Source: an uncultured Pelagibacteraceae bacterium (GTDB lineage: Bacteria; Pseudomonadota; Alphaproteobacteria; Pelagibacterales; Pelagibacteraceae). Taken from it: DNA of 64,000 nt. The DNA is taken from the NCBI GenBank assembly GCA_902524945.1, contig CABZFF010000001.1, forward strand, positions 62,001 to 126,000, given 5' to 3'. How positions within the stretch are numbered: position 1 is the first letter of the stretch; each line of letters opens with the position of its first letter. Both the position numbers and the translations under genes were made by a program. Shown here piece after piece: positions 1 through 9,335 of this stretch. The notes under the pieces were generated by a model, which saw nothing but the letters and a program-made list of their open reading frames with translations, was not told the origin of the DNA and did no database searches.

Positions 1-711
1 TAAATCTTTATTTACATCGTTTAATTTTTTTTTTGAGGTCGATCTTGAAACGATTGAAACTCCAATCTTTCCTAATCGAAAAAAAGGATAGCTCCCAACA
101 TCTACAGACTTTATATACTTTTTTTGAATATGTCCTAATTGTTTAGAAATATTACTTTCAACAGTAAAAATATTAATTGTTTTACTGTGAACTTTTAATC
201 CTTTGACTAAGTATTTTTTACAATTTTCTATCATTGAATTTAAAATTGACGGTACTCCAGGCAAAGATAAAACATTTTTAGTAATAAACCCTGGAGCAGC
301 GCTAGACGGATTATAAATTAATTTTGCGTTAGCTGGCATTTTTGCCATTTTTTTTCTTCCATCATTAAATTCTCCTTCACCATAATAAGTTTCCAATATT
401 TTGAAGGCTTCTTTATGATATTTATATTTTAATTTAAAAGCTTTTGAGATGGATGCAGCCGTAATATCATCGTGAGTTGGTCCTATTCCTCCAGTAGTAA
501 ATACATAATTAAACTTTTTTGAAAGAGATCTTATATTTTCAATTATAATTTTTTCAACGTCAGGTATAATTCTTACCTGCAATACTGCAATTCCACAGCT
601 TGAGTTTAACCAATTACATAAAAATGATATATTTTTATCTTGTGTTCTACCTGATAAAATTTCATTGCCAATAATTAAAATTGCTGCATTTACTTTTTTT
701 TTTTTCTTCAT
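1..711 (-). CDS. MoaB/CinA-like molybdopterin-binding domain protein (partial)
   Basis: The reverse strand opens with ATG at 711 and stays open to the window edge, so at least 237 codons are visible and the C-terminus is missing. The protein begins MKKKKKVNAAILIIGNEILS and continues with SGRTQDKN and, near residue 77, TTGGIGPTHDDIT. These are the classic motifs of the MoaB/Mog fold found at the N-terminus of CinA proteins. In known families this domain binds molybdopterin or is part of a nicotinamide-nucleotide or ADP-ribose pyrophosphatase. The visible length suggests a stand-alone domain of about 240-260 residues, without the CinA deamidase domain, but the missing end prevents certainty. 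It is divergent from sfsA with only 16 bases between the two start codons. Confidence 0.85.
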   Translation of the reverse strand, partial: MKKKKKVNAAILIIGNEILSGRTQDKNISFLCNWLNSSCGIAVLQVRIIPDVEKIIIENIRSLSKKFNYVFTTGGIGPTHDDITAASISKAFKLKYKYHKEAFKILETYYGEGEFNDGRKKMAKMPANAKLIYNPSSAAPGFITKNVLSLPGVPSILNSMIENCKKYLVKGLKVHSKTINIFTVESNISKQLGHIQKKYIKSVDVGSYPFFRLGKIGVSIVSRSTSKKKLNDVNKDL

Positions 712-727
712 AGATTATTAAATATAT

Positions 728-1423
728 ATGAATTTTAATAATATATTAATATCAGGTGAATTAATCAAAAGATACAAACGTTTTTTTGTCGATGTTAGAA
801 CCAAGAAAGAAATTATCACAGCACATTGTCCCAATACCGGCTCTATGATGGGTTTGCTTAAAAAAGGTAATAAAGTTTGGTTAAGTAAGTCTGATAATCC
901 AAAGAGGAAACTTCAATATACTTTACAAGTCATTGAAGATGCAAATTCTAAGGTTGGTGTAAATACTCATTTAACAAATAAAATTGTTTTAGAAGCTCTA
1001 AATGAACGTAAAATAGAAAATTTTAAAAATTTTTCTGATATTAAACAAGAGGTGAATTTTGGTGAGGGCACAAGATTTGATTTTTTGATAACTGAAAAAA
1101 CAAAAAAATCATTTATAGAGGTTAAAAATGTAACCCTTTCAAGAAATAAATTTATAGCTGAATTCCCAGATGCAGTTACCTCAAGAGGTCAAAAACATAT
1201 TAAAGAACTGCTAAAAGCAAGCAACAAAGGTTACAATGTTTATCTTCTTTATGTAATTCAAAGGGATGATTGTAAAAATTTCAAATTAGCTGAAGATATA
1301 GATCCAGATTATTGCGATTTATTAAAAAAAGCTGTTAAAAGAAAATTAAATGTTCTCTGCTACGATTGTAAATTTTCATCAAAAGGAATAAAACTTAATC
1401 AAAAGATAATGTTCAAAACTTAA
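728..1423 (+). CDS. sfsA: SfsA family protein (sugar fermentation stimulation homolog)
   Basis: This 231-residue protein matches SfsA along its whole length. The N-terminal part has the family signature with AHCPNTGSMMGLL near residues 33-45, part of an OB-like nucleic-acid-binding region. The second half carries a nuclease-like core, RFDF near residue 115 and EVK at about 131-133, resembling the PD-(D/E)XK motif. E. coli SfsA is a DNA-binding protein linked to maltose metabolism; its true role is unsettled. The stop codon lies four bases before the first possible map start, so the two genes are probably co-transcribed and lead into the purine genes. No Shine-Dalgarno sequence is visible before the ATG. 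Confidence 0.9.
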   Translation: MNFNNILISGELIKRYKRFFVDVRTKKEIITAHCPNTGSMMGLLKKGNKVWLSKSDNPKRKLQYTLQVIEDANSKVGVNTHLTNKIVLEALNERKIENFKNFSDIKQEVNFGEGTRFDFLITEKTKKSFIEVKNVTLSRNKFIAEFPDAVTSRGQKHIKELLKASNKGYNVYLLYVIQRDDCKNFKLAEDIDPDYCDLLKKAVKRKLNVLCYDCKFSSKGIKLNQKIMFKT

Positions 1424-1438
1424 TGAATGAAAATTATA

Positions 1439-2191
1439 ATGAATGAAATTTATAAAGAGGCTTTTGAAAAAACTAGACAGGCTGGAGCAATTGCTGCTGG
1501 AGCTCTTGATGAAGTTAATAAAATTATAAAACCAGGGACACGAACTCAGGACATTGATGAATTATGTTATGAATATCTTAATGATCATGGAGCTTACTCT
1601 GCTCCACTATTTTATAGAGGTTTTCCTAAATCTTGTTGTACATCTACAAATCATGTTGTTTGCCACGGAATACCATCTGATAAAATTTTAAAAGAAGGAG
1701 ATATTATAAATGTTGATGTAACTGCCTTAAAAGATGGGTGGCATGGCGATACAAGTAAAACTTTTGAAATAGGAAAAGTATCAATTAAAGCAAAAAAATT
1801 AGTTAATACTACTCATGAGGCTTTAATGAAAGCAATTAAAATTATTAAGGAAGATACTCATTTAGGTGATATCGGTGCAGTTATACAAGATCACGTTGAA
1901 GCTGAGGGGTTTTCAGTAGTACAAGATTTTTGTGGTCATGGGATCGGAAAAAAATTTCATGAAGAACCAAACGTTTTACATTATGGTAAAAAAGGAACAG
2001 GGATTAAGATTAAAGCAGGTATGATATTCACAATTGAACCAATGATAAATTTTGGAAAATATGAAACTAAGACACTTAACGATGGTTGGACAGCTGTAAC
2101 AAAAGATAAATCTTTATCTGCACAATTTGAACATACTATAGGTGTAACAAAAGATGGTTGTGAAATATTTACATTATCAAAAAATAAATGA
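1439..2191 (+). CDS. map: Methionine aminopeptidase, type I
   Basis: Removes the initiator methionine from nascent proteins in the cytoplasm. The metal-binding set is visible: histidine in VVCHGIP, aspartates in INVDVT and HGDTSK, histidine in CGHGIG, glutamate in FTIEPM and glutamate in QFEHTIG. The length of about 250 residues is normal for a bacterial type I enzyme without an N-terminal extension. I prefer the ATG at 1439 (MNEIYKEAF) because family members have about a dozen residues before the AGAIAA helix; an in-frame ATG at 1427 would add four residues. The stop overlaps the purB start by four bases (ATGA), implying coupled translation. Confidence 0.95.
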   Translation: MNEIYKEAFEKTRQAGAIAAGALDEVNKIIKPGTRTQDIDELCYEYLNDHGAYSAPLFYRGFPKSCCTSTNHVVCHGIPSDKILKEGDIINVDVTALKDGWHGDTSKTFEIGKVSIKAKKLVNTTHEALMKAIKIIKEDTHLGDIGAVIQDHVEAEGFSVVQDFCGHGIGKKFHEEPNVLHYGKKGTGIKIKAGMIFTIEPMINFGKYETKTLNDGWTAVTKDKSLSAQFEHTIGVTKDGCEIFTLSKNK

Positions 2192-3486
2192 TTGATAGAT
2201 ATTCCAGAAAAGAAATAAAAAGCATTTGGGAAGATAAAAACAAATATGCTATTTGGCTAAAAATAGAATTAGCTGCAGCAGAGGCTATGGAGAAATTGAA
2301 AATTATTCCTAAAGGAGTTTCAAAAAAAGTAAAATCTAAAGCTAAAATTAATGTAAACAGAATTTTGGAGATCGAAGAAAAAGTAAAACACGATGTTATT
2401 GCTTTTTTAACTTCTATAAATGAACAAACAGGTAATGATGCAAGATATCTTCATAAAGGCATGACATCATCGGATGTTTTAGATACTTGTTTTAATTTGC
2501 AACTTAAGCAGTCAGGTGAAATTTTATTAAAAGATATTAACGAATTGCTCATTTCAATTAAACGCAAAGCAATAAAACATAAATATAGTTTGTGCATTGG
2601 TAGAAGCCATGGAATTCATGCTGAACCAACTACTTTTGGTTTAAAGATGTTAACTTTTTATCAAGAATTTATTAGAAATAAAAAAAGATTAGAAAATTCA
2701 ATTAAAGAAATTTCAACATGCGCAATTTCTGGTGCAGTTGGGACTTTTGCTAACATAGATCCAAAAATAGAGAGTTATGTTGCAAAAAAACTAAAACTTA
2801 ATATTGAGCCAATTTCAACGCAAGTTATACCAAGAGATAGACATGCTCAATTTTTTTCTACACTTGGAATTATAGCCAGCTCGATTGAGAGATTAGCGAC
2901 CGAAATAAGACATCTTCAAAGAACAGAAGTTTTAGAAGTAGAGGAATTTTTTGGCAAAAACCAAAAGGGTTCATCGGCAATGCCACATAAAAAAAATCCG
3001 ATCTTAAGTGAAAACTTGACAGGATTAGCAAGATTAATACGATCGAGTGTGATTCCGTCGTTAGAAAATGTTGCGCTATGGCACGAGAGAGACATTTCTC
3101 ACTCAGCTGTTGAAAGAAATATTGGACCTGATGCAACTATTGCGCTGGATTTTGCATTAGTTAGGTTAAGTAATCTTGTAAAAAATTTAAATATTTATCC
3201 TAAAAAAATGCTTAAAAACTTAAATTTAACAAATGGAATTTTTTTTTCTCAAAGAATTTTGTTAGAAATGACTAACACAGGATTTACTAGGGATGAGGCA
3301 TATAGAATCGTCCAAAGAAATGCATTAAATTCATGGAAAGAGAATACCTCTTTTTTAGAGAATATTATTTCAGATAAAAAAATTACTAGTAAAATACCTG
3401 TTAATAAACTCAAAAAATTATTCAATTTCAGTTACCATACAAAAAAAATTAATATAATTTTTAAACGAAGTCTAAAAAATAAGTAA
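2188..3486 (+). CDS. purB: Adenylosuccinate lyase
   Basis: Cleaves SAICAR to AICAR plus fumarate and adenylosuccinate to AMP plus fumarate. The fumarase/aspartase superfamily signature SSAMPHKKNP is at about residues 262-271. The upstream catalytic regions are present as GMTSSDVLDT and GRSHGIHAEPTTFG. At 432 residues it has the usual length of the short PurB type. It starts inside the last codons of map and ends four bases before purC. An 88-codon open frame on the opposite strand inside this gene is a coding shadow. Confidence 0.96.
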   Translation: MIDRYSRKEIKSIWEDKNKYAIWLKIELAAAEAMEKLKIIPKGVSKKVKSKAKINVNRILEIEEKVKHDVIAFLTSINEQTGNDARYLHKGMTSSDVLDTCFNLQLKQSGEILLKDINELLISIKRKAIKHKYSLCIGRSHGIHAEPTTFGLKMLTFYQEFIRNKKRLENSIKEISTCAISGAVGTFANIDPKIESYVAKKLKLNIEPISTQVIPRDRHAQFFSTLGIIASSIERLATEIRHLQRTEVLEVEEFFGKNQKGSSAMPHKKNPILSENLTGLARLIRSSVIPSLENVALWHERDISHSAVERNIGPDATIALDFALVRLSNLVKNLNIYPKKMLKNLNLTNGIFFSQRILLEMTNTGFTRDEAYRIVQRNALNSWKENTSFLENIISDKKITSKIPVNKLKKLFNFSYHTKKINIIFKRSLKNK

Positions 3487-3490
3487 TCAC

Positions 3491-4282
3491 ATGAATAAAG
3501 GAAATAAATTATACGAAGGAAAAGCAAAAATAATTTATGAAACTAAGGATAAGAATTTAGTAATTCAACATTTTAAAGATGACGCAACAGCTTTTAATAA
3601 TCTTAAAAAGGCAAAAGTAGAAGGAAAAGGTGTTTTGAACAATAGAATATCTGAATATATTCTAACTAATTTGTCTCAATGTGGAATAAAAACGCATTTG
3701 ATAAAAAGACTTAATATGAGAGAGCAACTTATTAAAAAAGCTGATATTTTTCCTATTGAATTTATTGTAAGAAATATTGCAACAGGATCATTAACAAAAA
3801 GACTAGGAATTTCTGAAGGTACACTCTTAGAAAAACCACTATTAGAATATTGCCTCAAAAAAGACGAATTAAGTGATCCTTTAATTTCAAAAGAACATAT
3901 TTTTTCATTTGGATGGGCCTCGGAAAAAGAAATTAAAACTATTGATAAAATGACACTTAGAATAAATGATCTTTTAACAGGCATGTTCAGAGCTGTAGGT
4001 ATAAAACTAGTAGATTTTAAAATCGAATATGGAAAAACTTGGAATAAAGATACGGAGAAAAATGAGATAGTTTTGGCAGACGAAATTAGTCCTGATACGT
4101 GTAGACTGTGGGATGTAAAAACAGAAAAAAAGTTAGATAAGGACAGATTTAGAAAAGACTTAGGAAATATTATTCAAGCATATCAAGAAGTTGCAAGAAG
4201 ATTGGGTATTATGCCGGAAGAGACTAATATTAGCGAAGTTAACTTTGGTAAAACAATTCCAATTAAATTTAAAAAAAAATAA
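3491..4282 (+). CDS. purC: Phosphoribosylaminoimidazole-succinocarboxamide (SAICAR) synthase
   Basis: Condenses CAIR with aspartate using ATP. The start YEGKAKIIYET is the ATP-binding beginning of SAICAR synthetases, followed by FIVRNIATGSL and the aspartate-site signature DEISPDTCRLWD at about residue 197. The length of 263 residues is slightly above the usual 235-250; the extra residues form the C-terminal tail. The gene has no visible Shine-Dalgarno site and relies on the four-base gap to purB. purS begins one base after the stop codon. Confidence 0.96.
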   Translation: MNKGNKLYEGKAKIIYETKDKNLVIQHFKDDATAFNNLKKAKVEGKGVLNNRISEYILTNLSQCGIKTHLIKRLNMREQLIKKADIFPIEFIVRNIATGSLTKRLGISEGTLLEKPLLEYCLKKDELSDPLISKEHIFSFGWASEKEIKTIDKMTLRINDLLTGMFRAVGIKLVDFKIEYGKTWNKDTEKNEIVLADEISPDTCRLWDVKTEKKLDKDRFRKDLGNIIQAYQEVARRLGIMPEETNISEVNFGKTIPIKFKKK

Positions 4283-4283
4283 A

Positions 4284-4523
4284 TTGAAATTTTCAGTAAC
4301 AGTTACACTTAAGAAAGACGTTTTGGATCCTCAAGGCAAAGCTGTTCTAAACACTCTTAATAATTTAGGAATGAACAGTTTAAAGAATATCCGACAAGGT
4401 AAATTTTTTGAAATTGAGGTTAATGAAGATAACCAAGAAAAAGCCGTGAAAAAGATAAAAGATATGTGTGAAAAACTTTTAGTAAATTTGATTATTGAGG
4501 ATTATAAAATAAATAAATTGTAA
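4284..4523 (+). CDS. purS: Phosphoribosylformylglycinamidine synthase subunit PurS
   Basis: PurS bridges PurQ and PurL in the three-part FGAM synthase. The product read from TTG at 4284 is 79 residues beginning (M)KFSVTVTLKKDVLDPQGKA, which is exactly where PurS proteins begin, and contains the NLG..S.. and RQGKFFEIE segments of the family. The reading frame is open further upstream into purC, but that stretch is not PurS-like, and no ATG is available near the right place. The TTG start is therefore favoured. The stop overlaps the purQ ATG by one base (TAATG). Confidence 0.93.
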   Translation: MKFSVTVTLKKDVLDPQGKAVLNTLNNLGMNSLKNIRQGKFFEIEVNEDNQEKAVKKIKDMCEKLLVNLIIEDYKINKL

Positions 4524-5200
4524 TGAGATCATCTGTAATCGTCTTTCCAGGTTCAAATTGTGATAGGGATATTGCAGTTGCGCTAGAAAAAATGCAATTT
4601 AAAAATCAAATGGTTTGGCATAAAGAAACCATTCTACCTAAATCAGATCTAATTGTAATTCCAGGAGGATTTTCTTACGGGGATTACTTGCGCTCTGGGG
4701 CTATAGCCGGAAAATCTTTAATAATTGAAGAGGTAATCAAAGCTGCTAATTCAGGTTGCTTAATATTAGGAGTTTGTAATGGTTTTCAAATTTTGACTGA
4801 AACAGGATTGCTGAAAGGTACATTGTTAAGAAATAAAAATCTTAAATTCATAAACAAAGACGTCAATATCAAAGTGATGAACAATCATACTAGATTTACC
4901 TCTAAATATGAAACAGATCAGGTTTTAAAAATTAATATTGCTCATAATGAAGGGAATTATTTCACTGATCAGAAACACCTTGAGGAACTAAAAAATCAAA
5001 ATTTAATAGGTTTCAAATATTGTGATGATAAAGGAAATATTAACGATGAAGCTAACCCCAATGGAGCAATTGAAAATATTGCGGGTATATTCAATAAAAA
5101 TAAAAACATTTTAGGAATGATGCCCCATCCTGAAAGGATGATCGATAAACTCATTTCAAATAACGATGGATTAAATTTATTTTCTAGTTTGTTAAATTAA
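4523..5200 (+). CDS. purQ: Phosphoribosylformylglycinamidine synthase subunit PurQ (glutaminase)
   Basis: Class I glutamine amidotransferase that feeds ammonia to PurL. The nucleophile cysteine is in GVCNGFQ at residue 85, and the histidine and glutamate of the triad are in PHPE at about residues 202-204. The N-terminus VIVFPGSNCDRD and the PGGFSYGDYLR loop are typical. At 225 residues it is the standard small PurQ found in organisms with split PurS/PurQ/PurL, in line with the neighbouring genes. It ends three bases before purL. Confidence 0.96.
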   Translation: MRSSVIVFPGSNCDRDIAVALEKMQFKNQMVWHKETILPKSDLIVIPGGFSYGDYLRSGAIAGKSLIIEEVIKAANSGCLILGVCNGFQILTETGLLKGTLLRNKNLKFINKDVNIKVMNNHTRFTSKYETDQVLKINIAHNEGNYFTDQKHLEELKNQNLIGFKYCDDKGNINDEANPNGAIENIAGIFNKNKNILGMMPHPERMIDKLISNNDGLNLFSSLLN

Positions 5201-5203
5201 TAT

Positions 5204-7384
5204 ATGAAATTTGAAGAAAAAATTATACAGAAACATGGTTTAAAGTCTGAAGAATATAAATCTATCCAAAAACTTTTAAAAAGAGATCCAAATCTGTTAG
5301 AACTTGGAATTTTTTCTGCAATGTGGAATGAGCATTGCTCATATAAATCCTCCAGAATTCATTTGAAAAAATTACCAACAAAAGGTAAACAAGTTATTCA
5401 AGGACCAGGGGAAAACGCTGGAGTAATTGATATTGGAGATAATGACGCTATAGTATTTAAAATTGAAAGTCATAATCATCCTTCTTATATTGAACCCTAC
5501 CAAGGTGCCGCCACAGGAGTTGGTGGAATATTACGAGATGTTTTCACAATGGGAGCTAGACCAATAGCACTATTAAACTCCTTACATTTTGGATCGCCAT
5601 CTCATCCGAAAACTAAAAGTTTATTAAATGGAGTTATCTCTGGTATTGGGGGATACGGTAATTGTATAGGTATTCCAACTGTAGCTGGTGAGACAAAATT
5701 TAATGACACTTACAATGAAAATATATTAGTTAACGCAATGGCTGTAGGTCACGCCAAAAAAAATAAGATCTTTTACTCTAAAGCTAAAGGTTTAAATAAA
5801 GCAGTTGTTTATGTTGGTTCTAAAACTGGTCGAGATGGTATTCATGGTGCATCTATGGCCTCTGCTGAATTTGACGAAAATTCTGAAGAAAAGAAACCCA
5901 CTGTTCAAGTAGGCGATCCCTTTACAGAGAAATTACTTTTAGAAGCATGTTTAGAACTAATGAAAGACGATTCTATAATTGCAATTCAAGACATGGGCGC
6001 AGCTGGATTAACTTCCTCAAGCGTTGAAATGGCGTCTAAAGGAAATTTAGGAGTAGAATTAGATTTAGACAAAGTTCCTTGCAGGGAAGAAAACATGACA
6101 CCTTATGAAATGATGTTATCAGAAAGTCAAGAAAGGATGTTAATAATTTTAGAAGATGGAAAAAAAGAAAAAGCTAGAAAAATTTTTGAAAAGTGGGATT
6201 TAGATTTTGTTGTAATAGGAAAAACTACTAACACAAATAATTTAACTCTTAAATTTAATAATAAAATAGAGGGAGAAATACCTATTGAAGCATTGTCGTC
6301 AAAAGCACCTATTTATAATCGCAAATGGATTAAAAAAAAGTTACCAAACACAAAACTTGAGACAAAAAAATTGAAAAAAATTAAAATTGAAGATGCTCTA
6401 GTAAAAATATTATCTTCTCCTAATTATTCAAATAAAAGTTGGATTACAAGTCAGTATGATCAGATGGTTATGGGTGATACTGTTCAAAGGTCTGGTTCTG
6501 ATGCTGCAATAATTAGAATTCATAAAAAAGAGAAAGCTATAGCTGTATCTGTCGACTCATCTGCTAATTATTGTAAATCTCATCCAATAACAGGCGGGAA
6601 ACAAATAGTTTGTGAAAACTGGAGAAATTTAATATCTGTTGGGGCTAAGCCTTTAGCAATTACTAATTGTTTAAATTTTGGAAATCCGGAAATCAAAGAA
6701 ATTATGGGAGAGTTTGCAGAATGCTTAGAGGGTATTAAAGAGGCTTGTGAATTTTTGAATTTTCCTGTTGTGTCAGGAAATGTATCATTTTATAACGGCA
6801 CAAATAAAAAAAATATATATCCTACGCCAGTAATAGGAGGTGTTGGTTTAATTAATAAGTTATCTAAACCTATTGATCTTAAATTTAAAAAAGAGAAAAG
6901 CTGTATAATTATAATTGGTAAAACATTTGGACATTTAGAGCTTAGCAGTTACTTAAGAGAGAATTATTCTATTATTGATGGAAAACCACCAAAGGTTAAT
7001 CTAGTAAACGAAAAAAATAATGGAGAAATAGTATTAGACCTTATAAATAAGGATTTGATTTTATCAGCACATGATGTTTCAAGTGGAGGTGTAATCATTG
7101 CCTTAAGTGAGATGTCAATGCAATCAGAAATTGGTGTTAAAATTGAAAGACCAAAAAAATTAATTGATATTAATGAATTTTTTTTTGGTGAGGATCAAGG
7201 TAGATATATTTTAGAAATAGATCAAAAAAATTTAGATAAAATTGAAAAAATGTTTAATAATAATAATATTTACTATGAAAAAATTGGCTTTACACAAAAA
7301 AAATATTTCGAAATTGAAAATCAATTAAAGATTGACATAAATGACCTATTTAAAATTAACAATCAATGGTATAATAATTATTAA
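5204..7384 (+). CDS. purL: Phosphoribosylformylglycinamidine synthase subunit PurL
   Basis: ATP-dependent conversion of FGAR to FGAM. At 726 residues this is the small PurL that needs PurS and PurQ. Visible landmarks are ESHNHPS and [13 protein letters not shown] in the first ATP-grasp-like half, [12 protein letters not shown] in the middle, and [10 protein letters not shown] in the C-terminal half. This is the tandem-duplicated PurM-like fold. The stop overlaps the next start by one base. The order purS-purQ-purL is common in alphaproteobacteria. Confidence 0.96.
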   Translation: MKFEEKIIQKHGLKSEEYKSIQKLLKRDPNLLELGIFSAMWNEHCSYKSSRIHLKKLPTKGKQVIQGPGENAGVIDIGDNDAIVFKIESHNHPSYIEPYQGAATGVGGILRDVFTMGARPIALLNSLHFGSPSHPKTKSLLNGVISGIGGYGNCIGIPTVAGETKFNDTYNENILVNAMAVGHAKKNKIFYSKAKGLNKAVVYVGSKTGRDGIHGASMASAEFDENSEEKKPTVQVGDPFTEKLLLEACLELMKDDSIIAIQDMGAAGLTSSSVEMASKGNLGVELDLDKVPCREENMTPYEMMLSESQERMLIILEDGKKEKARKIFEKWDLDFVVIGKTTNTNNLTLKFNNKIEGEIPIEALSSKAPIYNRKWIKKKLPNTKLETKKLKKIKIEDALVKILSSPNYSNKSWITSQYDQMVMGDTVQRSGSDAAIIRIHKKEKAIAVSVDSSANYCKSHPITGGKQIVCENWRNLISVGAKPLAITNCLNFGNPEIKEIMGEFAECLEGIKEACEFLNFPVVSGNVSFYNGTNKKNIYPTPVIGGVGLINKLSKPIDLKFKKEKSCIIIIGKTFGHLELSSYLRENYSIIDGKPPKVNLVNEKNNGEIVLDLINKDLILSAHDVSSGGVIIALSEMSMQSEIGVKIERPKKLIDINEFFFGEDQGRYILEIDQKNLDKIEKMFNNNNIYYEKIGFTQKKYFEIENQLKIDINDLFKINNQWYNNY

Positions 7385-7614
7385 TGCCCTTGCCTATTAA
7401 AGAAATTGAAAGTTTAATTAAACAATCAATACCCGATGCAGTAATTGAAATTAAAGATTTGATGGGGGACAATAATCATTACACCGCAACGATTAAATCA
7501 AAATTGTTTAATAATTTAAGTAAGATAGATCAACACAAGCTAGTCTACAAATCTCTTAAAGGGAAAATGGGTAATGAGTTGCACGCTCTTTCCTTAAATA
7601 CAGAAGGGATATAA
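7384..7614 (+). CDS. BolA/IbaG family iron-sulfur assembly factor
   Basis: A 76-residue BolA-fold protein. The histidine in NNHY near residue 32 and the QHKLVYKSL....ELHALSL segment near residues 51-70 are the conserved parts; the second histidine region is where BolA proteins pair with a monothiol glutaredoxin to hold a [2Fe-2S] cluster. The gene overlaps purL and the following CGFS glutaredoxin gene by one base each. This BolA-GrxD pairing behind purL is typical of alphaproteobacteria and strongly supports the call. Confidence 0.92.
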   Translation: MPLPIKEIESLIKQSIPDAVIEIKDLMGDNNHYTATIKSKLFNNLSKIDQHKLVYKSLKGKMGNELHALSLNTEGI

Positions 7615-7931
7615 TGGACGTTAAAGAAAAAATTAAGAATTTAATTAATGAAAATAATGTTTGTCTATTTATGAAAGGTACTCCAGACACTCCACAATGT
7701 GGTTTTTCAATGACTGTGTCTAATGTTTTAAAACATCTTAATGTAAAATTTAAAGGAATTAACGTTCTTGAGGACGATGTCTTGCGTCAAGGTATAAAAG
7801 AATTTAGTGATTGGCCAACTATCCCACAATTGTATGTGAATAAAGAATTTATTGGTGGCTGCGATATTGTAAAAGAAATGTTTGAAAAAGGTGAATTAAA
7901 AGAATTACTTAAAGAGAAAAAACTGATTTAG
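7614..7931 (+). CDS. grxD: Monothiol glutaredoxin (CGFS type)
   Basis: A 105-residue monothiol glutaredoxin with the CGFS active site at residues 29-32 and the downstream WPTIPQLYVN and GGCDI glutathione-binding segments. CGFS glutaredoxins carry and hand over [2Fe-2S] clusters with a BolA partner rather than reduce disulfides; the partner is encoded just upstream with a one-base overlap. It closes the plus-strand purine run. The next gene converges on it with a single base between the two stop codons. Confidence 0.94.
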   Translation: MDVKEKIKNLINENNVCLFMKGTPDTPQCGFSMTVSNVLKHLNVKFKGINVLEDDVLRQGIKEFSDWPTIPQLYVNKEFIGGCDIVKEMFEKGELKELLKEKKLI

Positions 7932-7932
7932 T

Positions 7933-8676
7933 TTATTTTTTTTTTATAAAACATATATCAGAAATAGGTAAATTACCTTTTAAGATATTTATTGAATCGA
8001 AAGAGTTAAAGAGAACATCCTGTGTCTTTTTATTAATAAATTTAGAATTGAAATATTCTTTTTCTTGAATTTTTTTTAACAATTCATCAATTAAAATTTC
8101 ATTAACGTCTTTGTTGTAGGGGTAATAATTAGGAAATTTAAAATCCTCGATTACGAACAGTCCTCCTTTTTTTAAATATTTAAAAAATAAATTAAGACTA
8201 ATTAAAATATCTGATAAATTATGAGAACCATCATCAATTATTATGTCAAAAAAATTGAAATTATGTTTTTTGAAAATTTTTTTTAAAGTTATCTCTGCCC
8301 TGTTGGTATTAGAAATATCTAAGCCGTGAACATATATATTTTTTGAATAAAACTTAAAATTTGAAATATTAACATCAAAACAAAAAATTTTAGAATTAGG
8401 GAGATACCTTGAAAAACTTGCAGCTGATGCACCGGAAAAAGATCCAATTTCTAAAATATTGTTTTTATTATTTTTAAAATTTTCTAAATACTTGCTATAA
8501 TATTTTGAAAATCCATGACCTTGTTCATTTGTAGATTTTATCTTTTCTGATTTATCACTTCCATAATAGTAGAATAAATCATCTATAGTCTTAAATTTAA
8601 AATCATCATTATCAATTAAAGTTTTTTTTTTAAATTTAAAAATTAAGTTACGTTTAAAAAGACTAAAAAAATTCAA
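7933..8676 (-). CDS. Class I SAM-dependent methyltransferase (TylF/CmcI-like)
   Basis: A 247-residue protein with a Rossmann methyltransferase core: the SAM-binding glycine loop ILEIGSFSGASA near residue 77, an acidic ribose-binding residue in CFDVN, and IIIDDGSHNLSDIL near residue 145, the Asp-Asp-Gly-Ser-His metal/substrate motif seen in macrocin O-methyltransferase and cephalosporin-hydroxylase-like proteins. The substrate is unknown; sugars of surface glycans are plausible. It abuts rpsD with no spacer and probably depends on read-through from it. Two further methyltransferases with the same motif pattern lie at 32893-33540 and 48340-49062. Confidence 0.75.
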   Translation of the reverse strand: MNFFSLFKRNLIFKFKKKTLIDNDDFKFKTIDDLFYYYGSDKSEKIKSTNEQGHGFSKYYSKYLENFKNNKNNILEIGSFSGASAASFSRYLPNSKIFCFDVNISNFKFYSKNIYVHGLDISNTNRAEITLKKIFKKHNFNFFDIIIDDGSHNLSDILISLNLFFKYLKKGGLFVIEDFKFPNYYPYNKDVNEILIDELLKKIQEKEYFNSKFINKKTQDVLFNSFDSINILKGNLPISDICFIKKK

Positions 8677-9294
8677 TTATCTTGAGTAATATTCGATAAC
8701 TAAATTAGGTTCCATGACTACAGGATATGGTACTTCAGAAAATTTTGGAGCCCTAACTAATTTAGCCGTTTTGTTTTTATCATCCAGCTGTATGTATTCT
8801 GGAACTTCTCGTTCTTTACTTTGCAAAGATCCCTCTATAGCAACAAGTTTTTTTGATTTTTCTCGAATTTCAATTAAATCTGAGTCTTTAACAACATAAC
8901 TAGAAATATTAACTCTTTTTTTATTAACTGTGATATGGCCGTGATTTATCATTTGTCTCGCAGAAAAAACAGTGGGTGCAAACTTTGCTCTATATATCAC
9001 AGTGTCTAATCTACTTTCTAATAAAGCAATTAAATTTTCAGTAGTATCTCCTTTTTTAGATAAAGCTTTTCGATATGTATTTCTAAATTGTCTTTCATTT
9101 ATATTTCCATAATACGCTTTTAATTTTTGTTTTGCTTGTAATTGAATTCCGTAATCTGTTGGTTTGCCTCTTTTATTTTGTCCATGCTGACCTGGTGGAT
9201 ACGCTCTTGAATTAAAAGGGCTCTTTGGTCTCCCCCAAATATTTGCTTTGAGCCTCCTATCAACTTTGTGTTTAGATTTAAGTCTTTTTGTCAT
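8677..9294 (-). CDS. rpsD: 30S ribosomal protein S4
   Basis: A 205-residue S4 protein that nucleates assembly of the small subunit. The N-terminus [15 protein letters not shown] and the [13 protein letters not shown] segment are typical. The S4 RNA-binding domain is at about residues 93-155 ([19 protein letters not shown]). It stands alone rather than in the alpha operon, as in other alphaproteobacteria. A good promoter lies just upstream and leaves only a very short leader. The methyltransferase at 7933 follows directly. Confidence 0.97.
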   Translation of the reverse strand: MTKRLKSKHKVDRRLKANIWGRPKSPFNSRAYPPGQHGQNKRGKPTDYGIQLQAKQKLKAYYGNINERQFRNTYRKALSKKGDTTENLIALLESRLDTVIYRAKFAPTVFSARQMINHGHITVNKKRVNISSYVVKDSDLIEIREKSKKLVAIEGSLQSKEREVPEYIQLDDKNKTAKLVRAPKFSEVPYPVVMEPNLVIEYYSR

Positions 9295-9307
9295 ATTTTA
9301 AGAAATC

Positions 9308-9335
9308 TTTATACGGTTTGGGAACTATTTGTCAA
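9308..9335 (-). promoter_or_regulatory. Sigma70-type promoter of rpsD
   Basis: On the minus strand TTGACA (9335-9330) is followed after 16 bases by TATAAA (9313-9308). Transcription would begin at about 9300, only a few bases before the rpsD ATG at 9294, so the messenger would be leaderless or nearly so. No Shine-Dalgarno sequence is present. The start site is inferred, not measured. Confidence 0.6.

Noticed and set aside
2870-3136. 88-codon antisense frame in purB
   Set aside because: Fully contained in a gene with conserved motifs on the other strand; no motif or start signal of its own.
3676-3984. 102-codon antisense frame in purC
   Set aside because: Shadow of purC; composition typical of antisense frames and no Shine-Dalgarno or neighbouring partner.
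4191-4283. N-terminal extension of purS into purC
   Set aside because: The frame is open but the added residues are not PurS-like. PurS homology begins exactly at the TTG at 4284.
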